Counted from the stretch's first letter, positions 44,601-56,600 are shown. The stretch: 64,000 bases of DNA from Mercenaria mercenaria (GCF_021730395.1 NC_069363.1:51951001-52015000); one strand, 5' to 3'. Notes: a model not told the origin generated them from the letters alone. Made by a program: numbers and translations.

Positions 44601-47300
44601 ATTCATTACTTCTGTATTCGACTTGAGTTACTGTGTTGTTTGCATTCGGTACTTTTTATCCAACTTAAGTAACTGAGTTGCAATATTCAGTACTTCTATA
44701 TTCGACTTGAGTTACTGTGTTGCTTGCATTCAGTACTTTTTATCCGACTCAAGTTACTGAGTTGCAGCCATTCAGTACTTCTGTATTCGACTTGAGTCAC
44801 TGTGTTGCTTGCATTCGTTACTTTTTATCCGACTCAAATTACTGGGTTGCAGTCATTCAGTACTTCTGTATTCGACTTGAGTTACTATGTTGCTTGCATT
44901 CAGTATTTTTTATCCGACTCAAGTTACTGAGTTGCAGCCATTCAGTACTTCTGTATTCGACTTGAGTTACTGTGTTGCTTGCATTCAGTACTTTTTATCC
45001 GCCTCAAGTTACTGAGTTGCAGCTATTCAGTACTTCTATATTCGACTTGAGTAACTCCAGTTGCAGCCATTAAGTACTTTTTATTCAACTCAAGTAACTG
45101 TGTTGCAGCTATTCAATACTTCTGTATTCGACTTGAGTTACTGTGTTACTTGCATTCAGTACTTTTTATCCGACTCAAGTAACTGAGTTGCAGCTATTCA
45201 ATACTTCTTTATTCGACTTGAGTTACTGTGTTGCTTGCATTCACGGTACTTTTTATCTGACTCAAGTAACTGAGTTGCAGCTATTTCAGTACTTCTATAT
45301 TCGACTTGAGTTACTGTGTTGCTTGCATTCACGGTACTTTTTATCCAACTCAAGTAACTGAGTTGCAGCCATTCAATTCTTCTATATTGCTTGCATTCGG
45401 TAATTTTTATCCGACTCAAGTTACGAGTTGCAGCTATTCAATACTTCTGTATTTGACTTGAGTTACTGTGTTGCTTGCATTCAGTACTTTTTATCCAACT
45501 CAAGTTACTGAGTTGCAGCTGTTCAGTACTTCTGTATTCGACTTGAGTTATTGTGTTGCTTGCATTCAGTACTTTTTATCCAACTCAAGTAACTGAGTTG
45601 CAGCTATTCAATACTTCTGTATTCGACTTGAGTTACTGTGTTGTTTGCATTCGGTACTTTTTATCCGACTCAAGTTGCTGTGTTGCAGCTATCCAATACT
45701 TCTGTATTCGACTTGAGTTACTGTGTTGCTTGCATTCGGTACTTTTTATCCGACCCAATACTTCTGTATTCGACTTGAGTTACTGTGTTGCTTGCATTCA
45801 GTACTTTTTATCCGACTCAATTAACTGAGTTGCAGCTATTCAATACTTCTGTATTCGACTTGAGTTACTGTGTTGCTTGCATTCCCGGTTCTTTTTATCC
45901 AATTCAAATAATTGAGTTGCAGTCATTCAATACTTCTGTATTCGACTTGAGTTATTGTGTTGCTTGCATTCAGTACTTTTTATCCAACTCAAGTAACTGA
46001 GTTGCAGCTATTCAGTACTTCTGTATTCGACTTGAGTTACTGTGTTGTTTGCATTCAGTACTTTTTATCCGACTCAAGTTGCTGTGTTGCAGCTATCCAA
46101 TACTTCTGTATTCGACTTGAGTTACTGTGTTGCTTGCATTCGGTACTTTTTATCCGACTCAAGTTGCTGTGTTGCAGCTATCCAATACATCTGTATTCGA
46201 CTTGAGTTACTGTGTTGCTTGCATTCAGTACTTTTTATCCGACTCAAGTTGCTGTGTTGCAGCTATTCAATACTTCTGTATTCGACTTGAGTTACTGTGT
46301 TGCTTGCATTCCCGGTTCTTTTTATCCAATTCAAGTAATTGAGTTGCAGTCATTCAATACTTCTGTATTCGACTTGAGTTACTGTGTTGCTTGCAGTCAG
46401 TACTTTTTATCCGATTCAAGTAACTGAGTTGCAGCTATGCAGTACTTCTGTATTGCTTGCATTCGGTACTTTTTATCCGACGCAAGTTACGAGTTGCAGC
46501 TATTCATTACTTCTGTATTCGACTTGAGTTACTGTACTGTTTTGCTTGCATTCGGTACTTTTTATCCGACTCAAGTTACTGAGTTGCAGCCATTCAGTAC
46601 TTCTGTATTCGACTTGAGTTACTGTGTTGTTTGCATTCGGTACTTTTTATCCGACTCAAGTTGCTGTGTTGCAGCTATCCAATACTTCTGTATTCGACTT
46701 GAGTTACTGTGTTGCTTGCATTCGGTACTTTTTATCCGACTCAAGTTGCTGTGTTGCAGCTATTCAATACTTCTGTATTCGACTTGAGTTATTGTGTTGC
46801 TTGCATTCAGTATTTTTTATCCGACTCAATTAACTGAGTTGCAGTCATTCAATACTTCTGTATTCGACTTGAGTTACTGTGTTGCTTGCAGTCAGTACTT
46901 TTTATCCGATTCAAGTAACTGAGTTAGCTATGCAGTACTTCTGTATTGCTTGTATTCGGTACTTTTTATCCGACGCAACTTACGAGTTGCAGCTATTCAA
47001 TACTTCTGTATTCGACTTGAGTTACCGTACTGTTTTGCTTGCATTCGGTACTTTTTATCCGACTCAAGTTACTGAGTTGCAGCCATTCAGTACTTCGACT
47101 TGAGTTATTGTGTTACTTGCATCCGGTACCTCTTGTCCGACTCAAGGTATTGAGTTGCAGCTATTTAGTACTTCTGTATTCGACTTGAGTTACTGTGTTG
47201 CTTGCACGCAGTACTTTTTATCCAACTCAAGTAACTGAGTTGCAGCTATACAGTACTTCTGTATTCGGCTTGAGTTACAGTGTTGTTGCTTGCGTTCAGT
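41641..47300. repeat. 85-bp tandem satellite, about 65 units, a dimer of ~42-bp halves
   Basis: Each unit has a first half with GACTTGAGTTACTGTG, TTGCTTGCATTCAGTACTTT, and a second half with GACTCAAGTAACTGAG, TTGCAGCTATTCAGTACTTC. The halves match in spacing and in the shared TTG…CATTCAGTACTT skeleton, so the 85-bp unit is a diverged dimer. Variants include inserted or lost halves (for example near 42420, 43070, 45390, 46440, 46930) and blocks of near-identical units at 45600-46850, pointing to recent local amplification. No protein is implied by the long frames. Confidence 0.95.
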
Positions 47301-47620
47301 CCTTTTTATCTGACATTGCTTTCAATTAAGTGTTGCCGACTTACAGTACACTTTTTATCTGACTCGAATTTCTGAGATACTTTCATTCAATACTTCTGTA
47401 TCTGTTGCTGGGCTGATTAGTTATTGAGTTGTTAGCATTCTGTGCTTTTTGGCCAACTTTTGTAACTGAATTGCTTTAAGTTATATTCAGTACCTATTTC
47501 ATGCAACATGAGTAACATCCAGATATTCAGTACTTTTTATCCGACTTGACCGAGTTATTTTCAATCTGATTTGTAGTTTTATCCAGCGGCTTTTTTTTAT
47601 TTTTCAGTTCATTTCATATG
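47301..47620. repeat. Decayed right edge of the 85-bp satellite
   Basis: Worn units such as GACTCGAATTTCTGAG, TTGCTTTAAGTTATATTCAG and CAGTACTTTTTATCCGACTT continue to about 47560 with growing divergence, then fade into unique AT-rich DNA. Confidence 0.75.
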
Positions 47621-50560
47621 ACTTGAGCTAGTCAGCATATTTTTTCCGACTTGAATTACTGAGATTTTTTTCTTTATTGTACTTTCGACTAGATTTGAAA
47701 TATTAAGTAAAAATCAAACAATTTTGGTTTAAGAGGCAGGGTTGACGGCATACAATGTGTAATTTTGTCCGTTTAAAGATATGTAACTTTTATTTTATCT
47801 CTCCATATATTAGTTATAAACGGACGTTTATGAACTTCGTTACTCATAACACAGCCGCTTTAATAGCAATTATGACATTGTCATATCTGCACAAGATGGT
47901 GACAGCTAATTAGTGGGTTCTTTCTCATGGTAACGATTGCATGTTTGTGAAGTTGTCCAGGGCATGTGTCATGTTTGTACAGTGAGTATATCTGGATTAA
48001 GTGCCCTCAAACACTCTGTATCATTAATCGTCTATACAGGAGGGAGGGACAGGCTCGAATTGTTTCCGTTCCAAGGTGGGCAAGAATTTCAGCATCAAAA
48101 TTGATCTTTTACAGCTGGCAAAAGTTATCGTTGCATGAGGATACAGATTTTTATGTCCTTAATCTAGTGTCTGTAAACAAATATTGGCACACAGTTCAAC
48201 AGAAATGGGAAAAAGAACTGCAAATTAAAGGATATTGTTTGCATGTTTGTTATCAGCAAGAAATAATTACAACGTGTAGCGTGTTTCAGTTTTTGGCGGA
48301 ACTATTGATTGTGGAGGAGGTTTTTTGTAGGCTTAAAGTTGATTTCTAAAAGTTAATCAAGTTTTTTAGTCGTTGAAAAGATATTTTGTTGTTTTAAATT
48401 ATTTGTTGACCATAACGCTTGCATCCAGTTGAGTGATTGTTGCTTAAAGTTCAGTACTGAATTACTTATGGAGATAGATACAGGTATAATGCGAGACAAT
48501 ATTCACTAAACTCCATAAAATAAGTACTGAAATAATAGGAATTCAATAGTCTTTTTATCACCTACGCAATAAAACGAGGAAAATGGTGCGTAAGGAGTGT
48601 GTGTAGGGAGAGAGGGTGTGGAAGGAGTATGTGTGTGAAACACACTACACAATCTTAAAGAGTAGTTTGGCTTTATAATCTTCAGGTCAAAATTAGTTCC
48701 ATTGACAACGTAATGTATAAAACAATCAATATTACGTGACTCTTTACATAAATCACCTGTAAATTGTTTCTGCTGTATGGACGGTCTATATTCAACACAT
48801 ATTGACGGGACTAATAAGTCAAAAAAAAAATCTGAGACCATGTAATGAAACACTTATTGCATGGCTTGTCGGTCAATAGTCAAAATTATTGGCAACGAAC
48901 TATTCACGTCAAACTTAACATACTTAAAGCAAACTTAAATCAGTTTTGCATGTTTGGATTTTTTTTTCTAGAATGCAGAATTTGGTTAAACCCTGATTTT
49001 TTCAAAACTTAAAATCCGGCAAATAAAAAGGGTAGTGTGCTTGATTTTTTTACAAAATTTGGACATCACACAAGTTTTCATAAATGGGAGCCTATGAGAG
49101 GATCATAAACTCGATAATAATTTCTCAAATAGTTTTTTTCCACAATGTAGATTTTCATGAAAATTCTTGCAGCCGTAAATACTCATATCGTAGTTAAAAT
49201 ATGCAGGACCATGTGCTTGTTCTTGAGATATTTGCCCATGTTTAAAGAAATCTGCTTATCTCAAGCTACTTTTAAGACATTAATTTGAATTGCTGAACAT
49301 GTCAAACATTTTGATATCGTACTTTATCTTTAGAAAGATAGTTATGTTGCCGTTTTAATAAATTTTTTCACGGGTTGACATTAATTCATGAAATGATTTT
49401 TTCATGTCCGTATGCCGACTCAGGGCTTTATTCTACGATATCCGGATAAATGACGTTACGCCATTATTTACGGTTTATCAAACGTGCAGAATTACCTTAA
49501 GAATCAGTAATTCAGCACTTCCAAGTAAAGGTCAGCTGCTGTTTTAAGACAGCGCCACACAGAAGGTACCACTTCCAAGTAAAGGAATTTACATTGGTGT
49601 CAGCTGCTGCACAGATGGCGGGATCTGTTGAGATCTCGCAAATGGGAACATAATTAAATTGATGTGAGATGAATTTTGTGACTGTCAGATATATAATTAT
49701 CAAACATACCCAGAAATCTAAGCCAATTTGCTGGCTTATTGGCGAAATTGTCTCCCTTGAAAACAGGTTATCGGGTGTATCGATTAGCCATTATCGTTCA
49801 ATTTACGCCTATTGAAATATAGAAGGAGAAAAACTTTAACACATCAAATGACATCAAAAGCATCATCTGACAATATTTATTAAGTTATTGAAGTAGTCTG
49901 CAATATTTGCACTTTCTTTCAATATAATTTTTAATAAAATAAAATATGATCTTCTTGCGTTTGAAATAAGTAACTAATTTTGATCCCGAGTCCCACTGAT
50001 TTCTGTAGGAAATGACAGATTTTAAGCTTTACATGGTCTTTTAGAATGATTTATTCTTATATTTATAATCATCTCACAACATTTATTAAGTTATTGAAGT
50101 AAACTAGAAAAGTTAATCTTTCTTTCAATGAGTTTATTTTTAAACTATTTTTATGTCTTCTTGCTTCCCTAAACGTTTGAATACCACTGATTTTACTAAT
50201 TTGGAAAATTTTGCCAGTCACAGTACACGTGTACTGATGACACCGGATAAACTGACATGTGTGTCAATCTAATTCCGTGTTTAATGTCATTACTTTGTCA
50301 GATTAAATAAAAATAAAGTTATTTTAAATTACATGTTTAAATAAAAATATTCCATTTTTTAATTCATTTAATACCATTTTCACAACTAGAATTATTTATT
50401 GCATTAAAACGTAACATAACATAAAGTTGATTAACATATAGAACTACATGTTCATATTTAAACTTGAATATTGTACATGTAAATATAACAAGTCCATTGG
50501 GTCGGGTTTAAATTTCATGTTTCTTGTTTGAAAGAAATAGATAAAGCGAAGAACTTACTC
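47621..50560. other. Gene-free stretch with small local duplications
   Basis: A 127-codon frame at 47966-48349 has no recognisable domain. Local duplications are visible: CACTTCCAAGTAAAGG with TCAGCTGCTG occurs at about 49516-49542 and again at 49570-49609, and ATTTATTAAGTTATTGAAGT occurs at about 49876 and 50088. No RNA gene or mobile element is recognised. Confidence 0.4.
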
Positions 50561-51813
50561 CAGAAATATACTTTTTACTTCAAAACTAACATGTTTCGTC
50601 CATTGGACTTCATCAGAGTATAATAACAAAATAGTATGACGTCACAGGAAAGTACGACGTCAATGACGACGTCAAAAGACGTTACCCATTTTGGCGTAAT
50701 ATTCACATATAGTATAGGATCAAAAATAGATATTTATTCCCTGCAAAAATTGCAAAGCAAAAATAATATTAATACAGGCAAGGAAAACTAACTTATATGC
50801 AAAAATACATTAGGAAGAATCTGTGTGAAAAAATGAAAGACTAAAATAATACTTTAGCATTCATGCCATGAGGCCAGGCTGTATTCAATGTATGAATCCA
50901 ACGAGTCTCTTTCAAGAGCCTAAACCAGTCATTTTTTACCAAGTCGATTGGCATGAAAGAAAAATCGCTAACAGAGTGATTTTCAGAATTGAAATGTTCA
51001 GATACATTTGTAGGAGTATCAGGAAAATGTCTGATATCAAATTTATGGCTGTTCATTCTTTGAGAACATTTCTGATGTGTTTGTCCCACATATTGTAACT
51101 TACACTTTTTGCATGTGATTAAATAGATAACATTTTCAGACATGCAGTTAAGATTTTGTTTAACATCGTAAGTTTTTAAAGTTTGAGAGCTTGTAGACTG
51201 TACAGATTCAGTGATATTAGCGCAATGAGAACATCGTGTTCTATAACATTTAAGAACACCACCATTTACATCCGAAGACATCAGGCTACTGTGAACCAAG
51301 ATATCACTAAGATTTGTAGGTCGCTTGTAAGCAATAATTGGTTTGCATTTAACCAGGTTGCGTACACTGCTTTTCTCAGATAGTTCAAAAAGCCCCCAAT
51401 ATTTATTAAGGATCTGACCAATGTTTGGTAGGGATGGGTTGTATACGCAAACAAAGGGGATAATATCATCTGTGTTCTGCCTGTGATTGGTCATGGCTTC
51501 TTCGGTTGACAATGCTGATGCTTTATCTAAAGCATCATCAAGGATATGACTTGGATAATTACGATTTTGGAAATACGTTCGCAATTTCTCCAATTCATTT
51601 GTGAACAAATCATCATTAGAAGTGAGACGCCTGTATCGCTTAGCTTGGCTATACGGGATCCCTTTCTTGCATGAAAGAGGGTGACAGGATGAAAATTCAA
51701 TGTATTGATGTGTATTGGTTGCTTTTTCATGAACAGAAAAATCAAAATTACCATCTCCTGTTCTACCAATATTAACATCAAGAAATGTAGCTGTATCTCT
51801 TGAATAACTGTGG
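50561..51813 (-). mobile_element. Penelope-like element, 5'-truncated copy, minus strand
   Basis: The minus strand carries the 3' part of a Penelope-like ORF: the end of the RT, the linker and the GIY-YIG endonuclease (VIYLITCKKCKLQYVGQT, RMNSHKFDIRHFPD), ending in NAKVLF at 50841. The 3' untranslated part continues to about 50561 and holds a hammerhead-like motif. The copy stops abruptly at 51813 inside the RT. Its 50807-51813 stretch is nearly identical to 52521-53528 on the plus strand (a few residue differences by eye). The RT part is in a different frame from the rest, so the copy is dead. Confidence 0.88.
50587..50622 (-). ncRNA. Hammerhead-ribozyme-like motif
   Basis: On the minus strand, CTGATGA (50610-50616) is followed by a 4-bp stem GTCC-AAT-GGAC and then GAAAC (50593-50597), and the sequence continues into the palindrome ACATGT. 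CUGAUGA, stem II, GAAA is the hammerhead core. A very short palindromic stem III is what is described for the small, dimer-acting hammerheads in the terminal repeats of Penelope-like elements. One extra A lies between CTGATGA and the stem compared with the canonical core, so self-cleavage is not assured. Confidence 0.6.
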
Positions 51814-51826
51814 TGTCATTCATATA

Positions 51827-51900
51827 TAATTTCTTAGCTTATCTTTTTGTAATGATTATATTAACACTTTACACTTTATTAACATAACATAACATAACAT
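51827..51900. repeat. Direct repeat left of the plus Penelope-like copy
   Basis: ATTTCTTAGCTTATCTTTTT and the following bases up to the (AACAT)n tract are repeated at 53567-53640 with one difference seen. It may be a Penelope terminal repeat or a duplicated target. Confidence 0.75.
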
Positions 51901-53566
51901 CTTGCCCAAAATTCATAAAGATATTAACTCAGAACTACCACTTGGTTACCCGGGACGGCCAGTTGTATCTGGGTATAACTCTGTTACTGAAGGCATATCT
52001 GAATACATTGATAATATCTTGAAGCCACACATGGAAGCCCTGCCCTCATATGTTAAAGACTCTACTGACTTCATTAAAAAACTAGGGTCTATGCCTAATA
52101 TCTCCCCTAATGCATTTTGGTTACTATGGATGTTTCATCCTTATACACTAATATTCCGCATGATGACGGGATAGAGGCTTGCCGGGAATATTTGGACAAA
52201 GCTCATTCATACTTGTCACATCAGTCAGTCAATGATATTTGCCAGCTTATTGAACTAGTCTTGACTAAAAACCATTTTCAGTTCAATAATGAAAATTATG
52301 TTCAAATTTTAGGTACTGCTATGGGTACACGTATGGCTCCTACTTATGCTTCACTTTTTATGGGTAAACTGGAAAGCGATTTCCTAGCTAATACTACTGT
52401 TAAGCCATCGCTTTGGTTACGTTTCCTCGATGACATTTTTTTTATATGGGAACACAGTGAAGCAGACCTACTTAAATTTATTGACAGTTTAAACAATGTC
52501 CATCCCAATATAAAATTCACCCACAGTTATTCAAGAGATACAGCTACATTTCTTGATGTTAATATTGGTAGAACAGGAGATGGTAATTTTGATTTTTCTG
52601 TTCATGAAAAAGCAACCAATACACATCAATACATTGAATTTTCATCCTGTCACCCTCTTTCATGCAAGAAAGGGATCCCGTATAGCCAAGCTAAGCGATA
52701 CAGGCGTCTCACTTCTAATGATGATTTGTTCACAAATGAATTGGAGAAATTGCGAACGTATTTCCAAAATCGTAATTATCCAAGTCATATCCTTGATGAT
52801 GCTTTAGATAAAGCATCAGCATTGTCAACCGAAGAAGCCATGACCAATCACAGGCAGAACACAGATGATATTATCCCCTTTGTTTGCGTATACAACCCAT
52901 CCCTACCAAGCATTGGTCAGATCCTTAATAAATATTGGGGGCTTTTTGAACTATCTGAGAAAAGCAGTGTACGCAACCTGGTTAAATGCAAACCAATTAT
53001 TGCTTACAAGCGACCTACAAATCTTAGTGATATCTTGGTTCACAGTAGCCTGATGTCTTCGGATGTAAATGGTGGTGTTCTTAAATGTAATAGAACACGG
53101 TGTTCTCATTGCGCTAATATCACTGAATCTGTACAGTTTACAAGCTCTCAAACTTTAAAAACTTACGATGTTAAACAAAATCTTAACTGCATGTCTGAAA
53201 ATGTTATCTATTTAATCACATGCAAAAAGTGTAAGTTACAATATGTGGGACAAACACATCAGAAATGTTCTCAAAGAATGAACAGCCATAAATTTGATAT
53301 CAGACATTTTCCTGATACTCCTACAAATGTATCTGAACATTTCAATTCTGAAAATCACTCTGTTAGCGATTTTTCTTTCATGCCAATCGACTTGGTAAAA
53401 AATGACTGGTTTAGGCTCTTGAAAGAGACTCGTTGGATTCATACATTGAATACAGCCTGGCCTCATGGCATGAATGCTAAAATATTATTTTAGTCTTTCA
53501 TTTTTTCACACAGATTCTTCCTAATGTATGTTTCTTGTTTGTAAGTATTATAATATTGTTGTTAAA
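51901..53566 (+). mobile_element. Penelope-like element, longer copy, plus strand (RT + GIY-YIG)
   Basis: Coding begins with [20 protein letters not shown], a typical early RT motif, and changes frame once before a 458-codon frame (52117-53493). That frame has the RT palm ([16 protein letters not shown]), motif B (AMGTRMAPTYASLFMG), the catalytic FLDDIFFIW at about residues 103-111, and a C-terminal GIY-YIG nuclease from about residue 362 (VIYLITCKKCKLQYVGQT), ending in NAKILF. RT plus GIY-YIG defines the endonuclease-bearing Penelope-like elements, which nick the target with the GIY-YIG domain and copy RNA there. The 5' end is missing (no start of the RT N-terminal domain), so the copy is truncated. 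Confidence 0.9.
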
Positions 53567-53655
53567 AATTTCTTATCTTATCTTTTTGTAATGATTATAT
53601 TAACACTTTACACTTTATTAACATAACATAACATAACATAACATAACATATATTT
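53567..53655. repeat. Direct repeat and (AACAT)n tract right of the Penelope-like copy
   Basis: It matches 51827-51900, and then the pentanucleotide AACAT tract continues for a few more units. The repeat brackets the plus copy exactly. Confidence 0.75.
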
Positions 53656-56082
53656 TATTGGCATAAAACTGCAATTGCACATTTATAGCCACAATATTCA
53701 TATTCATACATGTAATGTGTAAATACATAATCAAGTTTCACAATTTCTATAACCGTTTTACAGAGAAATTCATATTAATACACAGACTATTATGTCATCG
53801 AGACTTTATGAACAACAAACATAATAGGAATACTCAGTAAAAGGTAGTATACCGTATATGATATTAATATAAGTATATCAAAATCAATAGAGAATTTCAC
53901 ATTATTACACAATATTAATATGATGTAACCCACTGTAGTCATATCTCAATGTATTACGACATTCAAACATGACGCTCTTTAAACGCAAAATATAGATATT
54001 TCGCAACACTATTTAAAATTCTTTGATTTTTGGAAGACATCAATAATTCAAATTTTGTTAATGTTGGCCATCTACAAAAATAGGGTTTGAGGAATTGTTT
54101 ACGTATGTTGTAATACTTTGGACATACAAGCAAAAATGGAATTCATTTTCTATTACATTCATATTACACTGTATCTGGAACAACTGATACGGGGACTGGA
54201 AACCGGCATTTATCTTATCTGATTCTGTCGTCCAATCGAAGCGTATGCCGTAGGTTATTCTGCTATTACTCAAACACTTACGCCTTACAGTTTAACTCGT
54301 CCTTTCAGTGAAAATCTGGGAAAGCATTTGTTGAATTTTTTGTTGAAAACAAAAGTTCTGCCATGAAATTATTGCCTGCATCTGTTTTTAAATGGAAAAT
54401 ATCTACATTAATGTTACTTTTCGCCCTGTGAAAATGGCTAAATCTAGACTTGTCTTACCCAGAAAGAAAGATGTCGTTTTTTACATGATATTTGCCTTGT
54501 TGATTCAAAGTATTTAGAATAAAACAATTAGGACATATTTTAGTGAAAATAGCAAGTCAAAACTGTAAACTGTTGCCTGAAAATATTTGTTTATGATATT
54601 GCTCTGTTCTTCACCATTTAAATGCGTGTTAAACCTAGATGATTTTCTGCAGTTTTATCCAAAAGTTCGGAATACTAAATGTGACTTCGTTGTCGGCCTT
54701 TTTTTTAAAAAATATTATTTTAATTTAAATACATTGTATTTTTCACACATCAGTTTTAAGATTAAATTTATTAAACTAATTTTTGGAGTTTAAACAACAA
54801 TTACGTTTGATACATTCCCTACGTTCAAGAAGAATGTTTGTTTCTGTATGTAGAAATCTGACATTATAAACACTAATTATGACTCTACAAGATTAAGAAA
54901 AGTGTCAGCTTTCTGTTATTTTCCATTTTTTTTATTCAAATCCAACAAAAATCGGCCCTTTGATAAAGGTTTGAAGTTACGTGGTAAAATATTTCTTCAG
55001 GGAAGTGAGCTCGAGTTAATTCATAATAATTAAGCATATCACCACATGCAGTCGCATGCTGTTTTTGCTTCAGAATCCCTTTAGATCAATCTCTGATCAT
55101 CTAATTATCGCCACTTAACATGTGACTGGTAAACCCTTTGAACAATAAGTGTTATAGCTCCATGATTAACATGAGGTAATATGCTAATTACGCGCTAATC
55201 GATAGTGGCGAAAACAAAATATCGATCGCTAACGACTGGTCGATATTTACAGGTATGGACGACAGCATAGTACAGATAAATGTATTGATTTATACGGAGT
55301 TTCTACTCCCCGTATTAGACCTTCCTGACTGTATACATTTTCTATCTTCTCTGGGAATGTTTTCATATCTACCCTTTTCAACAGCTAGATTGTGCTATGA
55401 AAGTCTGTATTTTGTTAGAATTATCCTATATTTATTTAAGTATGTGGCAAAAATACAATAGAAAAGTTTCATAACGACTTTACATTTTTAAATGTTGCGT
55501 CTTTGATGCTAGGCATATCAAGTACAAATGTATTTTCTTTTTCTGGTTCTTAACATCTCGTGTTTATCACTGATGTTAAATTCGAGTATAAATTTCACAA
55601 TTAAAACTAGCTCATGTAGTCTTATGATGGAATGTGCTTGATAATTTATGTATTTTGAAAGCTATCACATTTTCTGAGTCTATGTGATGAATTTCCATTC
55701 GGAACTCCTACGAACTTTGACTAGTATGTTAACCTCGAGAGTACCGGACAGTTTAGAGAATCAAATATGTCGTAAAGCTAAAATGAATGAAACACTTAGA
55801 CTGGCTCCCGTCCCTATGTTTGTTCTTGTTTTCTTCATTAAGAGGGAAGTAACTCCAGAAGGTTGTTTCTACATTGACATTTTTATTGCCCCTGGCTCCA
55901 AACATAGGTGTATGGTTCAGCCATCAGATAAAATTGTGCTATTTTAGAGGCTTAAAATTTTCTTATAAAATGTTTCCAGTATTTATATAAAAAATAGCCA
56001 TGCAGCCAGGGAGCCAAGCTAGAAACATTAAAGAACAGTTCGACCACTTCATCATGTTTAATTCAAACTAGATCGAAGAATG
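53656..56082. other. Gene-free AT-rich stretch
   Basis: Only short frames without domains occur (for example 55255-55461 and 55684-55947, plus). Nothing is recognised. Confidence 0.4.
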
Positions 56083-56345
56083 GGAACCTCTGTGGCTGAG
56101 TGGTTAAAGTTTATGACCTCTGTCCACTTTTTCTCGACGTTATGAGTGCGAAATCCACAAGGGATGCAGATTCTTTCACTTGGTAAGAAAGATACCCAGC
56201 CGGCTGCAACTTGCGGAAGTTCAATTATTCTGTCCAGATGGCTGCAATTTTATCACTGGGAGGAGCACCTGGGGTTTTCTTCCACTATTAAAGCTTTAAA
56301 GTTGCCATGTGACCTACATTTTGTCCGTTCATCCATGTAAACGAA
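56083..56345 (+). mobile_element. tRNA-headed SINE of a third family, diverged
   Basis: A perfect Pol III A box TGGCTGAGTGG lies at 56093-56103. The B-box area (near 56150) is worn. The body reads CTTTCACTTGGTAAGAAAG (from a CATGTGAGGAAG-type word), CCAGCCGGCTGCAACTTGCG, GGAGCACCTGGGGTTTTCTT and TGCCATGTGACCTACA, a chain I recognise from a common bivalve SINE. A second member lies at 63793-63918 on the minus strand. Confidence 0.75.
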
Positions 56346-56409
56346 GGCAAAGATTATATATTTTAACAAGGCGAGGCAAAATAATGTCATGATACTCCAA
56401 ATTTAATAT

Positions 56410-56600
56410 ATCTTTAATGCTGAGCTGTAATTTCAAGTTAAAACAGCATTCAGCTCGAAATGATTTCATTTCTAATTTCGATCTGCAATTTCAGGCTAGC
56501 ACAACTTTTTAATAGCTCGACATTTCATTTTTTAATGTCTAGCTATTATGTTAAGCTAGTACGTCATTCAGCTCGACATTTCCTTTTCTTATGTTAGTTT
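56410..56600. repeat. ~60-bp tandem repeat, about three units
   Basis: GAGCTGTAATTTCAAGTTAA, GATCTGCAATTTCAGGCTAG and TAGCTATTATGTTAAGCTAG begin successive units, each followed by a CATTCAGCTCGACATTTC-like word. The units are ~58-60 bp. Confidence 0.7.

Noticed and set aside
41427-47103. Many 70-115-codon frames in the 85-bp satellite
   Set aside because: They repeat the same satellite translation in shifting frames and have no start context or domain.
39944-47620. A centromere or telomere assignment for the satellite domain
   Set aside because: An 8-kb domain beside an apparently intact gene is too small, and no chromosomal evidence can be read from the window.
52117-53493. A host GIY-YIG nuclease or telomerase-like gene
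   Set aside because: The RT and GIY-YIG in one frame, the second inverted copy and the flanking repeats mark a Penelope-like element.
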